A stretch of DNA of 64,000 nt from JARKPK01 sp964631235 (GTDB lineage Bacteria > Planctomycetota > Planctomycetia > Pirellulales > Thermoguttaceae). Location of the stretch: positions 39,646 to 103,645 of the forward strand of contig CAZVZX010000015.1 in the NCBI GenBank assembly GCA_964631235.1. Direction: 5' to 3'. This document shows positions 35,083 to 44,149 of the stretch, in pieces; position 1 is the stretch's first letter, and every line of letters begins with the position of its first letter. The notes beneath the pieces were generated by a model. It was not told where the DNA came from, made no database searches, and saw nothing but the letters and a program-made list of their open reading frames with translations. The translations under genes were made by a program, and so were the position numbers.

Positions 35083-36414
35083 ATGTCTATCCTCAAGCGT
35101 TCCGTCGCACTGATTTGCGCCTTCGGCATTCTTTCGGCCGAGGCAGCCCGCGGCGGTCTGATCCGCGACGACCGCCCCGATGCCGATTATTTGGCACTGG
35201 CGGCCGATCCCCAGTATGAAGCGGCCGGTTTGGTAGCCGGTTGGCTGGGCGGGGTGCTGATCGGTTCCGAGTGGGTGCTCACCGCCGCCCACGTCGCCGC
35301 GGCGATCCCGATCGGAACGGCCACGTTCAAGGTCGGCACCGAAACGGTGATCATCGACCAAGCGTACTATCCTTCCACATGGAACTCGACGACGCTGCAG
35401 GGCGACCTGGCGCTGCTGCATCTGAAAGACGCGATCGTCGGCGTCACGCCGGCTCAGATCTACACAGGTACCGATGAGTACAAGAAGATCGCCACCGTGG
35501 TCGGCTATGGCCTGACCGGCACAGGCATCACCGGACAAATCGCCGGCACCGGGGGAACGCGCCGCGCCGGGCAAAACGGCATCGACCGCTACGGCGTGAT
35601 CGGCACGAACGGCACGATCACGTTCTTCACCAGTGATGGCGTCGATCGCACCCTGCTTCTATGGGATTTCGACTCGCCGACCGAAACGCCGCCGAGTTGG
35701 TGGGGCCCGCCGCAGGGCGTAACCATTCAGAATCTAGAATATCATCTCGGCGACGGCGACAGCGGCTCGCCCTTGTTCATCGATGTCGGCGGAAACACCT
35801 ACGTGGCCGGCATCGCCAGCGGCGTCGTGTGGCGCAACGGCTCCGATGGCTTCCACTACGGCGACGCCTCGACGTTCACCCGCGTGTCGATGTACCAGTC
35901 GTTCATCAATGGCGTCATGTTCGGCTCATGGAGCGCGCCGCTGAAGACGATCATCAATAATGATCTTCTCGAAGTCGGCTCGGGCACATCTCTCGGTGTG
36001 ACGGGCGCAATCACCTATTTCGGCGGCCCCCCGGCCGGCAGCCTTGTCGTCGATGGTTCCGTGCAGGCCGGCTATCTGCGACAGCAAAGCGTTTCGATCG
36101 GCAGCGGCGGCTCGATTCAAACCACCAGCGCGACCGCGAGTGTGATCAGCCAATTGACGATCGCCGGTTTTCCGCCGGTGCTCTCCGGAACATCGAGCGC
36201 GGCAAGCGCGTTCGACAGCAGCGGCAGCTCGACCTTGTTCGATGGGAGCGACGACCCGGCGGCCTATGAAGGCAGCGGCGACGGCGAAGTGGCCTACGTC
36301 GGCGGCGCGATGATCGTGCCCGAGCCTTCGGCTTGTTTGGCGGCCCTGTCGGCGCTGGCCGCTGCCGGGCTGATCGCTCTGATTCGCCGCGGGCGCCGTG
36401 CCGGCCGCGGGTGA
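35083..36414 (+). CDS. Trypsin-like serine protease with PEP-CTERM anchor
   Basis: A 443-residue exported protein (signal SVALICAFGILSAEAARGG). The chymotrypsin fold has VLTAAHVAAAIP (His), LQGDLALLHLKD (Asp) and YHLGDGDSGSPLF (Ser), so the triad is complete. Residues about 285-420 form a beta-rich C-terminal part with GSLVVDGSVQAGYL, similar to repeats in planctomycete autotransporter-like secreted proteins. The end is a PEP-CTERM sorting signal: VPEPSA, then the hydrophobic LAALSALAAAGLIALI and a basic RRGRRAGRG tail, normally processed by an exosortase. No exosortase gene is in the window. The protein is expected at the outer surface; substrates unknown. Confidence 0.92.
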   Translation: MSILKRSVALICAFGILSAEAARGGLIRDDRPDADYLALAADPQYEAAGLVAGWLGGVLIGSEWVLTAAHVAAAIPIGTATFKVGTETVIIDQAYYPSTWNSTTLQGDLALLHLKDAIVGVTPAQIYTGTDEYKKIATVVGYGLTGTGITGQIAGTGGTRRAGQNGIDRYGVIGTNGTITFFTSDGVDRTLLLWDFDSPTETPPSWWGPPQGVTIQNLEYHLGDGDSGSPLFIDVGGNTYVAGIASGVVWRNGSDGFHYGDASTFTRVSMYQSFINGVMFGSWSAPLKTIINNDLLEVGSGTSLGVTGAITYFGGPPAGSLVVDGSVQAGYLRQQSVSIGSGGSIQTTSATASVISQLTIAGFPPVLSGTSSAASAFDSSGSSTLFDGSDDPAAYEGSGDGEVAYVGGAMIVPEPSACLAALSALAAAGLIALIRRGRRAGRG

Positions 36415-36463
36415 TCGACGTTTCGGCCGCAGCGACCCGCACTCAGGCTCCGCCGCCTCTTAG

Positions 36464-38590
36464 TCAATCGCGGCGGTTTGCCAGCCCGGAAAGCCGAGCG
36501 ACGATCTCGTCAATGTCGTAAACGCAGCCACCCCACGGGCCGCCGCTGGCATGTTGCATGGCGGCCCACAGCCGCGTTTCGCGCGGCAGATGCTCGTCGG
36601 GCGATAGATCCGGGTGGGTCGTTCGCGCGGCGAGCAGGGCGTCGGCCTCGTCGGGCGAAAGCAGCCCTTGGGGTGTTCCTACTAAGTCCACGCTTCCGGT
36701 CAGCCGGCGGGTGTCGATCACGATTCGCACTTGGTCGCCGTCGCGCAATTTGCCCAGCGGCCCGCCGGCCAACGCCTCGGGGGTCACCAACCCGATGCAC
36801 GGGCCGGTGCTTACGCCCGAAAATCGCGCGTCGGTCACCAGCGCCACCTCGCGTCCCCACGAAAGATAGCGGAGCGCGGCCGTCAGTTGGAACACTTCTT
36901 CCATGCCGGAACCCATCGGTCCGCGGCCCATCAGCACGAGCACATCGCCCGGTTCGACGCGTCGCGGCCCATTGCCCTTGATGGCGGCAATCGCGTCGGC
37001 CTCGCGGCAGAAGACTTTGGCCGGGCCGGTCTTGCGATAGACGCCGTCGGCATCGAGCAGCCGGCGGTCGATGGCCGTGCTCTTCACGCAGGAGCCGCCG
37101 GGCGCCAAGTTGCCGCGAGGGAAGCAGGCCGTGGCCGTCAGCCCCATCTCGGCCGCGCTCTGCGGAGAAAGGATCACCTCGTCGGGATCGACGCCGTCGC
37201 GTTCCGCCAGCAGCGCTCGCAGCCGCGCCCGGCGCGTCGAGTGTTCCCACCAATCAAGCACCCGTCCCAGGGGCAGCCCGGTAAGCGTCGGGGCATCGAG
37301 GTCCAGCAGGCCGAGCGATCGCAAGTGCAGCATCACCTCGGGCACGCCGCCGGCCAGATAGACGCGCACGGTCGGATGATTGACCGGCCCGTTGGGAAGC
37401 ACCGAAACCAATCGCGGCACGCGCTGCATCAGGGCGGTCCAGTCGTCGAGCGTAGGCCGCGGCAGCCCCGCGGCGTGGGCAATGGCCGGCAAATGGATCA
37501 ACAGATTCGTCGAACCGCCGAACGCGGCAAAGACGGTCATCGCGTTCCTCAGTGCCGCTGGCGAAACCGCCGAGCCGCCCGACCGCTTCGCCCCGCCTTG
37601 CGGCGACTCTTGGCGCGTTGCATTGAGAAAGAGCGTTTTGGCGGTGCGTCGGGCGATGTCGAACCAGATCGGCTGACCCGACGGAGCGAGGGCAGAATGC
37701 GGCAGCGCCAAGCCCAAGGCCTCGGCCACCACTTGGGCCGTTGCGGCGGTGCCCAGAAAATGACATCCGCCGCCGCCCGAGGCGCACACGCGGCAGCCCC
37801 ACTCGGCCGCCTCGTCGAGCGACATCTCGCCCTGGGCGTACCGCGCGCCGATCGATTGAATGGTGGCCGTGTCTTCCGGCGGCAACGCAGGATGGGTGTT
37901 GGCCGGATGGGCGTGCGACCGTTTGGGCGCATCAGACGGGCCGGCCGCGGAAGCGGAAGAAGAACGCGAGTCGGCTTCGGCCGCCGCCCCTCGCTCGCGC
38001 CGCGGCGGCAGCATCACCCCGCCGGGGATCAACGCCACCGGCAGCCCGGCGACGCCCGCCAGCGCCATCATCATTGCCGGCAGTCCCTTGTCGCAGGTGG
38101 CCACCCCGAGCACGCCCCGGGCGCGTGGAATCGACCGGGCCAAGCGGGCGAAGACGGCCGCCGCGTCGTTCCGATAGGCCAGACTATCGAACATGCCCAC
38201 CGTTCCCTGTGTCCGCCCGTCGCAGGGGTCGGAGCAATGGGCGGCATAGGGAACGCCGCCCAACCGGGCGATCTCTTCGGCCGCGGCACGCACGGCCAAG
38301 CCCAATTCCCAATGCCCGGTGTGATAGCCCAGCGCCCACGCTCGGCCGTCGTCGCCGCGCAGGCCGCCCATCGTGCTGAGTAAAACGAATTGCGGGCCGG
38401 CCACCTTTTCAGCCGGCCAGCCCATGCCTACATCTTGCGACATGCCGAAATGGTCGCCGCTGGCGCCGCGGCGCAAGAGGGCGTCGGATAGCGGCAATCG
38501 CCCGGCCGGCCCCGGGGCGCTGGTCTGCACCTCTAGTAGCGAAGGATCGTCGGTGTCGAGCAATTCGATTCGGGGATCGTCGTTCATCAT
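36464..38590 (-). CDS. IlvD/Edd-family dehydratase, YjhG/YagF (xylonate dehydratase-like) subgroup
   Basis: A 708-residue Fe-S dehydratase. GMSQDVGMGWPAEKV near residue 50 is the subgroup signature of YjhG/YagF sugar-acid dehydratases rather than IlvD. Cluster cysteines are in AAHCSDPCDG and GVATCDKGLPAMMMAL, with the third in CRVCASGGGGCHFLGTA. FGGSTNLLIHLPAIAH, LAPGGSCVKSTAI, LMGRGPMGSGMEE and VTDARFSGVSTGPCIG are all conserved. Residues about 200-235 are an Ala/Ser/Pro/His-rich insert between VMLPP and LPPEDTATIQ, making it about 50 longer than E. coli YjhG. It probably converts a pentonate to a 2-keto-3-deoxy acid. Two starts, 38590 and 38587, are equally possible. Confidence 0.9.
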   Translation of the reverse strand: MMNDDPRIELLDTDDPSLLEVQTSAPGPAGRLPLSDALLRRGASGDHFGMSQDVGMGWPAEKVAGPQFVLLSTMGGLRGDDGRAWALGYHTGHWELGLAVRAAAEEIARLGGVPYAAHCSDPCDGRTQGTVGMFDSLAYRNDAAAVFARLARSIPRARGVLGVATCDKGLPAMMMALAGVAGLPVALIPGGVMLPPRRERGAAAEADSRSSSASAAGPSDAPKRSHAHPANTHPALPPEDTATIQSIGARYAQGEMSLDEAAEWGCRVCASGGGGCHFLGTAATAQVVAEALGLALPHSALAPSGQPIWFDIARRTAKTLFLNATRQESPQGGAKRSGGSAVSPAALRNAMTVFAAFGGSTNLLIHLPAIAHAAGLPRPTLDDWTALMQRVPRLVSVLPNGPVNHPTVRVYLAGGVPEVMLHLRSLGLLDLDAPTLTGLPLGRVLDWWEHSTRRARLRALLAERDGVDPDEVILSPQSAAEMGLTATACFPRGNLAPGGSCVKSTAIDRRLLDADGVYRKTGPAKVFCREADAIAAIKGNGPRRVEPGDVLVLMGRGPMGSGMEEVFQLTAALRYLSWGREVALVTDARFSGVSTGPCIGLVTPEALAGGPLGKLRDGDQVRIVIDTRRLTGSVDLVGTPQGLLSPDEADALLAARTTHPDLSPDEHLPRETRLWAAMQHASGGPWGGCVYDIDEIVARLSGLANRRD

Positions 38591-39208
38591 GGCGATTTCC
38601 AAAGATGGGCAGTTCTACAGCGATGGGCGCGGCATTGCCGCCGCCGTAGATTGTACCGCAACGTAATCCACCGGGGCGCATCTTGAAGCGATCCGGCGGT
38701 TCTCGCGCCCCTAAATAAAACCGCAAAAAACCGAAATCAGCTCAAACGGGGACTGTACGCAATCGGCCGCTTCGCTTCGCCCGCGGCCGCTTTCGCAATT
38801 GTGTGGAAGTATCTAGTTGACGGAAAACAACGCATTCGGGTATCGTAGGCATCTTCCATGAGCGGTACGACGACCTAAGAACGGTGCTGCGTCACCCAGG
38901 CGGAAAACCGATCCTGTTGGCCGCGGGAATTCATGCCGAGAAGACACGGCACACCGGGCGCGACACGGCCCGGGCACCGCGCCCCTTGACTGACGATCTA
39001 TCATAACGCAGTGTTCCGCGCTGGTTCGTTTTCGGGCGTTCGTATCGCCCACAGCGCCGGCCGGAACGCCCAAGATGCCTGCATTCGGACACTGAGCCGT
39101 GGATCGCACGCAAGCGAAACGTGGGCCGTGCGAAGCCGAAACAAGATTCTCTGTTTGAAAACGGGACCATTTGAAGGCGCAACGAAAGAAATCCATTTGA
39201 GGACCGAA
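38591..39208. other. Divergent intergenic region with repeat copy E
   Basis: About 620 bases between the dehydratase start (minus) and dodecin (plus). Repeat copy E lies at 38714-38816. Directly after it, TTGACG (38817-38822) and TATCGT (38841-38846) are 18 bases apart, a plausible plus-strand promoter but about 360 bases from the dodecin start. No other gene is supported. Confidence 0.5.
38714..38816 (+). repeat. Intergenic ~100-bp repeat, copy E
   Basis: Full copy with the best inner stem: CGGCCGC pairs with GCGGCCG around the loop TTCGCTTCGCCC. It lies upstream of the dehydratase gene in antisense orientation, and a promoter-like TTGACG begins at its last base. Confidence 0.8.
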
Positions 39209-39415
39209 ATGAGCGACACCGTTTTTCAGAAGATTCAACTGGTGGGAACCTCGAACAAGTCGTTTAGCGATGCGGCGGCCAATGCGGTCGCCCGTGCCCA
39301 TCAGATGGGCCATCAAGTCAGTTGGTTCGAGGTCAACGAGCAACGCGGCGCGGTGCGCGATGGCAAGATCGATCAGTATCAGGTGACGATTACCGTCGGT
39401 TGCCGCGTGCAGTAG
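39209..39415 (+). CDS. Dodecin-like flavin-binding protein
   Basis: A 68-residue protein, exactly dodecin-sized. FQKIQLVGTSNKSFSDAAAN is the beta-1/helix segment, VSWFEVNEQRG holds the Trp that stacks on the flavin in dodecins, and YQVTITVGCRVQ is the last strand. Dodecins form hollow 12-subunit spheres that store riboflavin or FMN and bind CoA in bacteria. ATG 39209 is preceded by TTGAGGA, a reasonable ribosome-binding site. The frame stays open upstream to 39011, but that part has no family resemblance. The gene is monocistronic. Confidence 0.93.
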   Translation: MSDTVFQKIQLVGTSNKSFSDAAANAVARAHQMGHQVSWFEVNEQRGAVRDGKIDQYQVTITVGCRVQ

Positions 39416-39562
39416 TCACTCGGCCTACGCGATTACTGCGATCGATTACTGCGGTTGCGTGGCCGCGGGATCACCCGATTGCGCTGCCTTCCCGCACCGG
39501 GCTGGCCCTCGTGCCGGCGTTGTGCCCGGAGATGCCGGCGGATTGCGCCAAGTTGTCGGCCG

Positions 39563-40213
39563 TCAGGTGAGAAATGGGTTCGTCCGTTTCTCGCGGCCGA
39601 CGGTGGTTCGCGGGCCGTGGCCGCAGAACAAAACGGTGTCGTCGGGCAGCGTGAACAGCTTGGCTCGAATGCCCGAGATCAGCTCGTCGTAGTCTCCGTC
39701 GGGGAAGTCGGTCCGTCCGATGCTTCCGGCGAAGATGATGTCGCCCGCCAAAACCAAGGCGGGCTGCTCGTCTTCGACGAGATACGCAACATGCCCGATG
39801 CTATGGCCGGGGATTTCGAGCACGCGAAAGGCGATTCCCGCGTACTCGATTCGATCGCCATCGGCCACGGTTTCATCGGGCGGAGCAAAGGCCAGCGGCA
39901 GCCCGAACTGGGCCGATAGGTTCTGGTAGGGATCGGTCAGTTTCGGGGCGTCGCCTTCTCCGATGACGATGCGGCACTCGGGCCAGCGCTTTTTGACCGC
40001 GCCGACCCCGCCGATATGATCGCTGTGGCCGTGGGTAATGAGCGCCGCAGCCGGCTCGATCGCCGCCTGTTCGCAGTAGGCGAAGATCTTGGCGGGCTCC
40101 AGTCCGGGATCGACGAGCACGGCGTCCGTGCGGCCCGCCCGATGCAAAACGTAGGTATTCTCTTCAAACGGCGACGAGACGATCGTGTGGACTTTCAGAG
40201 TCGATTCGGTCAC
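39563..40213 (-). CDS. Metallo-beta-lactamase-fold hydrolase (glyoxalase II-like)
   Basis: A 216-residue protein from GTG 40213. THGHSDHIGG is the HxHxDH zinc motif; VLEIPGHSIGHVAYL, LVLAGDIIFAGSIGRTDFPD and FCGHGPRTTVGREKRTNPFL supply the later His, Asp and His ligands. YVLHRAGRTDAVLVDPGLEP is the canonical N-terminus. It resembles YcbL-type glyoxalase II proteins and short thioesterase-like hydrolases, probably acting on S-lactoylglutathione-like or other thioesters. The open frame extends to 40324, but the upstream codons look non-coding. The stop is about 150 bases from the dodecin gene, converging with it. Confidence 0.88.
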   Translation of the reverse strand: MTESTLKVHTIVSSPFEENTYVLHRAGRTDAVLVDPGLEPAKIFAYCEQAAIEPAAALITHGHSDHIGGVGAVKKRWPECRIVIGEGDAPKLTDPYQNLSAQFGLPLAFAPPDETVADGDRIEYAGIAFRVLEIPGHSIGHVAYLVEDEQPALVLAGDIIFAGSIGRTDFPDGDYDELISGIRAKLFTLPDDTVLFCGHGPRTTVGREKRTNPFLT

Positions 40214-40577
40214 GTGAACCTCGATAAAATAGGCGATTCGTAAGGGGCGATAGTGTCCAACCGTCGGCGGCTGGGGTAAACTGTCGGGGCAATGCAGATA
40301 AAATCGGCTAGCGCCGCAAAACATTTTAATCTGCCGACACCCGGTAAGCGATAAGGTCGAAGGGAGCTATTCGGCGATTGCAGTTGCGTTTGTCGGCGGG
40401 GCGATCGTCGGTGGCGAGTGCGGCCTGGGCCTTCCAAACGGCAAACTGCCGTTTTTCTTTTTCATTTTCGGGCGGCGACATTGGAAGTCCGCCGTTCTAA
40501 GTCGAATTCCATAGTGGGCGTCGGCGAGTCTTGGAAAGCGGCCGATCGTTGAGTGCGTTTCACGGAGGACTAGCACA
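40214..40577. other. Divergent intergenic region with structured leader
   Basis: 364 bases between the MBL hydrolase and DUF1571 gene starts. The only clear structure is the terminator-like hairpin at 40436-40463 in the DUF1571 leader. No small ORF is convincing. Confidence 0.5.
40436..40463 (+). terminator. Terminator-like hairpin in the leader of the DUF1571 gene
   Basis: AAACGGCA (40436-40443), loop AAC and TGCCGTTT (40447-40454) form a perfect 8-bp stem followed by TTCTTTTTC. It points in the plus direction, 115 bases before the DUF1571 start, with no plus-strand gene for 1 kb upstream. It could be the end of a small RNA or an attenuator. Confidence 0.7.
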
Positions 40578-41462
40578 ATGTCGTTGCGACTCGGGTTTGT
40601 TTGTACACTTCTGGCGCTGTGGGGGTCGGCCGCATGGCTTTCGGCGGACGACGCCGGGAGGAAACTCAAACGGAAGCTGCCCGACATCAGTCCTCAGGTA
40701 GTCGCCGAGCGCGCCGCGATTACCGCTCGGGCCACAAGCCCGGCCCCGCTCTGCGAAGACGAAAGCACTCATCCGTTGCAGCCGGCGGTCAAATGGGCCC
40801 GCGAAGGCCTCGGTGCGCTGGAAAAAATCGAAGACTATTCCGCTACGTTCGTCAAGCGCGAGCGAATTAACGGCAAGCTCGGCGAGTACGAACAGATGTT
40901 TCTCAAGGTCCGCCACAAGCCGTTCAGCGTCTATATGTATTTCCTCGTGCCCGCCGATTTGAAGGGCCAAGAGGTGATCTACGTCGAGGGGCGCAACAAC
41001 GGCAATATGTGGGCGCACACCGTCGGCTTCCGCGACAAAATGGTCGGCACGCTGTCGCTTCCGCCGACCGGCATGATCGCCATGACCGGCCAACGCTATC
41101 CGATTACCGAGGCGGGCGTGCTCAACCTGACCCGCCGGTTGATCGAGGTCGGCGAGTACGACATGCAATTCGGCGAATGCGAAGTGAAGTTCATCAAGAA
41201 CGCGAAGATCAACAATCGCGTTTGCACGTGCATCCAGGTTGTTCATCCCGAACCGCGGAAAGAGTTCCTTTTCCACCTGGCGCGAATCTTCGTTGACGAC
41301 GAGCTGAACATCCCCATCCGTTACGAGGCCCACGACTGGCCCAGCGAACCCGGCGGGGCGCCCCAACTGCTCGAAGAATACACCTATCTCAACTTGAAAC
41401 TCAACAACGGGTTCACCGATCTCGATTTCGACATCAAGAACCCGAATTACAAGTTCCGCTAA
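40578..41462 (+). CDS. DUF1571-family exported protein
   Basis: A 294-residue protein with a signal peptide (GFVCTLLALWGSAAWLSA). The mature domain begins near ALEKIEDYSATFVKRERING and contains MFLKVRHKPFSVYMYFL, GQEVIYVEGRNNGNMWAH, MTGQRYPITEAGVLNLTRRL and IPIRYEAHDWP. This matches the DUF1571 family, common in planctomycetes and reminiscent of the half-barrel LolA/LolB lipoprotein-carrier fold. A role in carrying lipid or lipoprotein in the periplasm is an inference from fold type. ATG 40578 lies 9 bases after GGAGG (CACGGAGGACTAGCACA). The stop codon TAA runs straight into repeat copy F. Confidence 0.9.
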   Translation: MSLRLGFVCTLLALWGSAAWLSADDAGRKLKRKLPDISPQVVAERAAITARATSPAPLCEDESTHPLQPAVKWAREGLGALEKIEDYSATFVKRERINGKLGEYEQMFLKVRHKPFSVYMYFLVPADLKGQEVIYVEGRNNGNMWAHTVGFRDKMVGTLSLPPTGMIAMTGQRYPITEAGVLNLTRRLIEVGEYDMQFGECEVKFIKNAKINNRVCTCIQVVHPEPRKEFLFHLARIFVDDELNIPIRYEAHDWPSEPGGAPQLLEEYTYLNLKLNNGFTDLDFDIKNPNYKFR

Positions 41463-41563
41463 ACAAGAACCGCGAAAGACGGAAAGCGATTCAAACGGGG
41501 ATTGCACGCAATCGGCCGCCTCGTTGCGACGGCGGCCGGTTGCGCATTTGTGCGGAACCATTT
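41461..41563 (+). repeat. Intergenic ~100-bp repeat, copy F
   Basis: Full copy beginning inside the TAA stop codon of the DUF1571 gene and in the same orientation. The inner stem CGGCCGC/GCGGCCG is perfect, while the outer right arm has drifted to CCGGTTGCGC. Confidence 0.8.
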
Positions 41564-41890
41564 CCTCCGACATAGTCGAACGCGGCCCCGCTGCGACTGC
41601 GTCCGAGCGTTCAACCGGGGGTCGATCGCTTCGGGCGTTTGGGCCGGTCGCAAGGCCGCCCTTTTCAAAGGCAAGTCCGAACACTATCAGGGGCCGGTCG
41701 TCTGCGGGCGACCGGCCTCGCGTGTTTTTATCGCAGTCCATCTTGTCGCAGTTCTTTGCGACGCGAGTCTCTCACTCCCCCAATTCTCTTTCGCGACGGT
41801 CTCTTACTCGCGTTTCCGCTTTTCGGCGGAACCTCCGCAGGCCGGATCGATTACAATGGATTCTCTGAACATCTTGACGGAGGATCATTG
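41564..41890. other. Intergenic region before the beta-helix gene
   Basis: 327 bases after repeat copy F with no gene. The downstream frame is open from 41639, but the upstream codons give Arg/Ser-rich sequence. GACGGAGGATC at 41878-41888 supplies the ribosome-binding site for ATG 41891. Confidence 0.5.
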
Positions 41891-43621
41891 ATGCGCCGCA
41901 CTGTTCGTCGCTCGTTTTGCTGGTTTGCGATTCGCCCCATCGCCCTTTCGCTTCCGGCCATGCTCCGTGCAGCCGTCCGCGGTGCAGCCTGCCCGCTGTT
42001 CGTCGCTGCGCTATCCGCAACGGTTGCCGTGAGCTCGCCGGCTCATGCTTGTGCCGCAGAGATCGTCGTCGAGAAGCCCGAGGCTGCCGCCGTGGTCGAT
42101 GCGATCAGCCGCGCCGCCGCCGGCGATACGGTTCGTTTGCCCGCTGGCACAATCGTTTTGACCGAGCCGCTTCGGTTGCGCAGCGGGCTGCGAATCATCG
42201 GTGCGGGGCAAGATCGGACGATCTTGGTTTCCGACGCCTCGCGTGCCGGGCCGATCGTGTTGATCGACGGCTGCGAATCGGTCGAGTTGGCCCACTTGAC
42301 CATCGACGGCCGGATGCGCGACCTCGTGCAAGACGGCATTGGGGGACGAAACGCAAAGAAAATCGATCTGAACCATCTGACGATCCGCAATCTCAAGGCC
42401 GGCAAAGGCTTCGGCCCGCACGCCATCTACTGGCACGGCCACGGGCCGACCCGCAGCGGCGGCGTGGTCGACAGCCGCATCGCCCATTGCACCATCGAGA
42501 ATATCGGCGTGGGCGCCGAGTTCGGCGGCGGCATCCGCGTTGCCCACGGCTCGCACCGCAACCTGATCGAGCAGAACACCATTCGCACCACCGGCCGCGG
42601 CGGCATCTTCGGCGACAACTCCGACGAACTGATCATCCGCAACAACACCGTTACCGGCTCGGGTGGCGAAGGGTTGGGGATCGAAATCTGGGGCGGCTGC
42701 CCGCGTTCGCTCATCGAAGACAACCGCATCGATCACTGGCTGAGCGTCGATGCCGGCCATCAGTCGGCCGTGCGGCGAAACATTATCGGCGCCGACGACG
42801 GCTCGATTAAAGGCTACGGCATCGAGATCATCGCCGAGAACGTCGTCGTTACCGATAACACGGTTCGCCGCGGCGCGGCCATCGGGCTTTCCGTATCGAA
42901 CAAGCCGCGCAAGAACAACGTGCTTTGGGCGTACAACACGGTGGAAGACTGCATCCAATGGGGCGCGCAGCTCCAAGGTGAAGACGGCGGGATCGCCCAC
43001 CATTACTTCTACCGCTGCGAGTTTCGCCGCACCGTTCGCGGCGATCGCCAAGCCCGCTACCCCGGCGACAGCGGCCACGGCTTCCGCTTCAACGGCGACT
43101 GCCGCAACATCGTTTTCGAGCAATGCTCCATCGCCGAGAACGGCGGCTTCGGGCTGCAAATCGGCGGGAAGAACGTGGATGGCATCTTCTTGCTCCGCTG
43201 CCGGTTGGCGGACAATGCGTTGGGGCCTGTGGTGGGCCTGCAACGGCTGACGGCCTTCGAGGCGATCGATACGAGCGTGGCGGGCCCCAAGGCCGAATCA
43301 CTCTCCGCCGTGCCGCGTTCGGAGCTCGCCTGGCCGACGGCCGATTTCCGCCTGCCGCCGCGGATCGTTGCCGGCGAGCCGGCCCGATTCGCCTGCGCAT
43401 CGCAGCCCGGCAGCGGCCGGATCGTCGAGCGGCTGTGGGATTTCAACGACGGCATTCCACAGACGACGGCCGAACCGAGCCACCGGTTCGCCAAGCCCGG
43501 CAAGTATCGCGTGACGCTGGTGGTGTGGGATTCCAACGGACGCGGCGCCCGCGCGGAGAAAACGATCGAGGTGGCGGCTACTTCTTCCCCAGGGCCCGCT
43601 GAGCGCGGAAGAACTCGGTGA
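41891..43621 (+). CDS. Exported right-handed beta-helix protein with C-terminal PKD domain
   Basis: A 576-residue protein with a signal peptide around VRGAACPLFVAALSATVAVS and AHACAAE. The body is a parallel beta-helix of PbH1-type repeats: DTVRLPAGTIVLTEPLRLRS, VELAHLTIDGRM, HNLIEQNT-like coils, ELIIRNNTVTGSGGEGLGI, VVVTDNTVRRGAAIGLSVS and IVFEQCSIAENGGFGLQIG. This is the fold of polysaccharide lyases, epimerases and some hydrolases. Residues about 480-565 form a PKD-like domain (VERLWDFNDGI, PSHRFAKPGKYRVTLVVWD). It probably binds or cleaves polysaccharide outside the cell; no catalytic residues can be named. Its 3' end overlaps the tadA gene by 44 bases. Confidence 0.88.
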   Translation: MRRTVRRSFCWFAIRPIALSLPAMLRAAVRGAACPLFVAALSATVAVSSPAHACAAEIVVEKPEAAAVVDAISRAAAGDTVRLPAGTIVLTEPLRLRSGLRIIGAGQDRTILVSDASRAGPIVLIDGCESVELAHLTIDGRMRDLVQDGIGGRNAKKIDLNHLTIRNLKAGKGFGPHAIYWHGHGPTRSGGVVDSRIAHCTIENIGVGAEFGGGIRVAHGSHRNLIEQNTIRTTGRGGIFGDNSDELIIRNNTVTGSGGEGLGIEIWGGCPRSLIEDNRIDHWLSVDAGHQSAVRRNIIGADDGSIKGYGIEIIAENVVVTDNTVRRGAAIGLSVSNKPRKNNVLWAYNTVEDCIQWGAQLQGEDGGIAHHYFYRCEFRRTVRGDRQARYPGDSGHGFRFNGDCRNIVFEQCSIAENGGFGLQIGGKNVDGIFLLRCRLADNALGPVVGLQRLTAFEAIDTSVAGPKAESLSAVPRSELAWPTADFRLPPRIVAGEPARFACASQPGSGRIVERLWDFNDGIPQTTAEPSHRFAKPGKYRVTLVVWDSNGRGARAEKTIEVAATSSPGPAERGRTR

Positions 43622-44060
43622 GGATTGCGCCGCACTCCCCGGCCAGCACGCCGCCGACCACCGTACAACGATGGTTCAGCCGTGGATCGTCAAGCAATCG
43701 GTAAAGCGACTCGACCGCACCCGCCTTCGGGTCGTTCGCCCCGTAAACAACCACCGGAATCCGAGCCAAGACAATCGCCCCGGCGCACATCGGACATGGT
43801 TCGAGCGTTACGCACAGCGTACACTCTTCCAACCGCCAGGAACCGAGGGCTTGGGCCGCCTGCGTGATGGCGATCATCTCAGCGTGGGCCGTCGGGTCGT
43901 GCAATTGTTCGCGTTGGTTGTGCGCGGCGGCGATAATCCGCCCCTGATGAGCGATGACCGCACCGATAGGCACCTCGCCGGCCCGCCGGGCCGATTCCGC
44001 CTCTTGCAAGGCCAGTCGCATCAGCGATTCGTGTTCATTTTCCCGCGGAAGGTCGAGCAT
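43578..44060 (-). CDS. tadA: tRNA adenosine deaminase
   Basis: A 160-residue zinc deaminase making inosine-34 in tRNA-Arg(ACG). PTAHAEMIAI gives the zinc His and catalytic Glu, and LEPCPMCAGAIVLARI the two zinc Cys. GEVPIGAVIAHQGRIIA and NDPKAGAVESLYRLLDDPRLNH are characteristic of TadA rather than cytidine or guanine deaminases. ATG 44060 fits the family N-terminus; the frame continues upstream without resemblance. The last 44 bases overlap the end of the converging beta-helix gene. Confidence 0.95.
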   Translation of the reverse strand: MLDLPRENEHESLMRLALQEAESARRAGEVPIGAVIAHQGRIIAAAHNQREQLHDPTAHAEMIAITQAAQALGSWRLEECTLCVTLEPCPMCAGAIVLARIPVVVYGANDPKAGAVESLYRLLDDPRLNHRCTVVGGVLAGECGAILTEFFRAQRALGKK

Positions 44061-44149
44061 GAAGATCGGCTCACGCAAAATGGCTGCAATGTTCGGACGG
44101 AGTTTGAACGGCGCGTAACGTAATGAACACCTTGGTCTCGAGCGCAACG

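Noticed and set aside
36731..38383. 550-residue plus-strand open frame
   Set aside because: Antisense shadow of the dehydratase gene, with Arg/Gly/His-rich composition and no motif.
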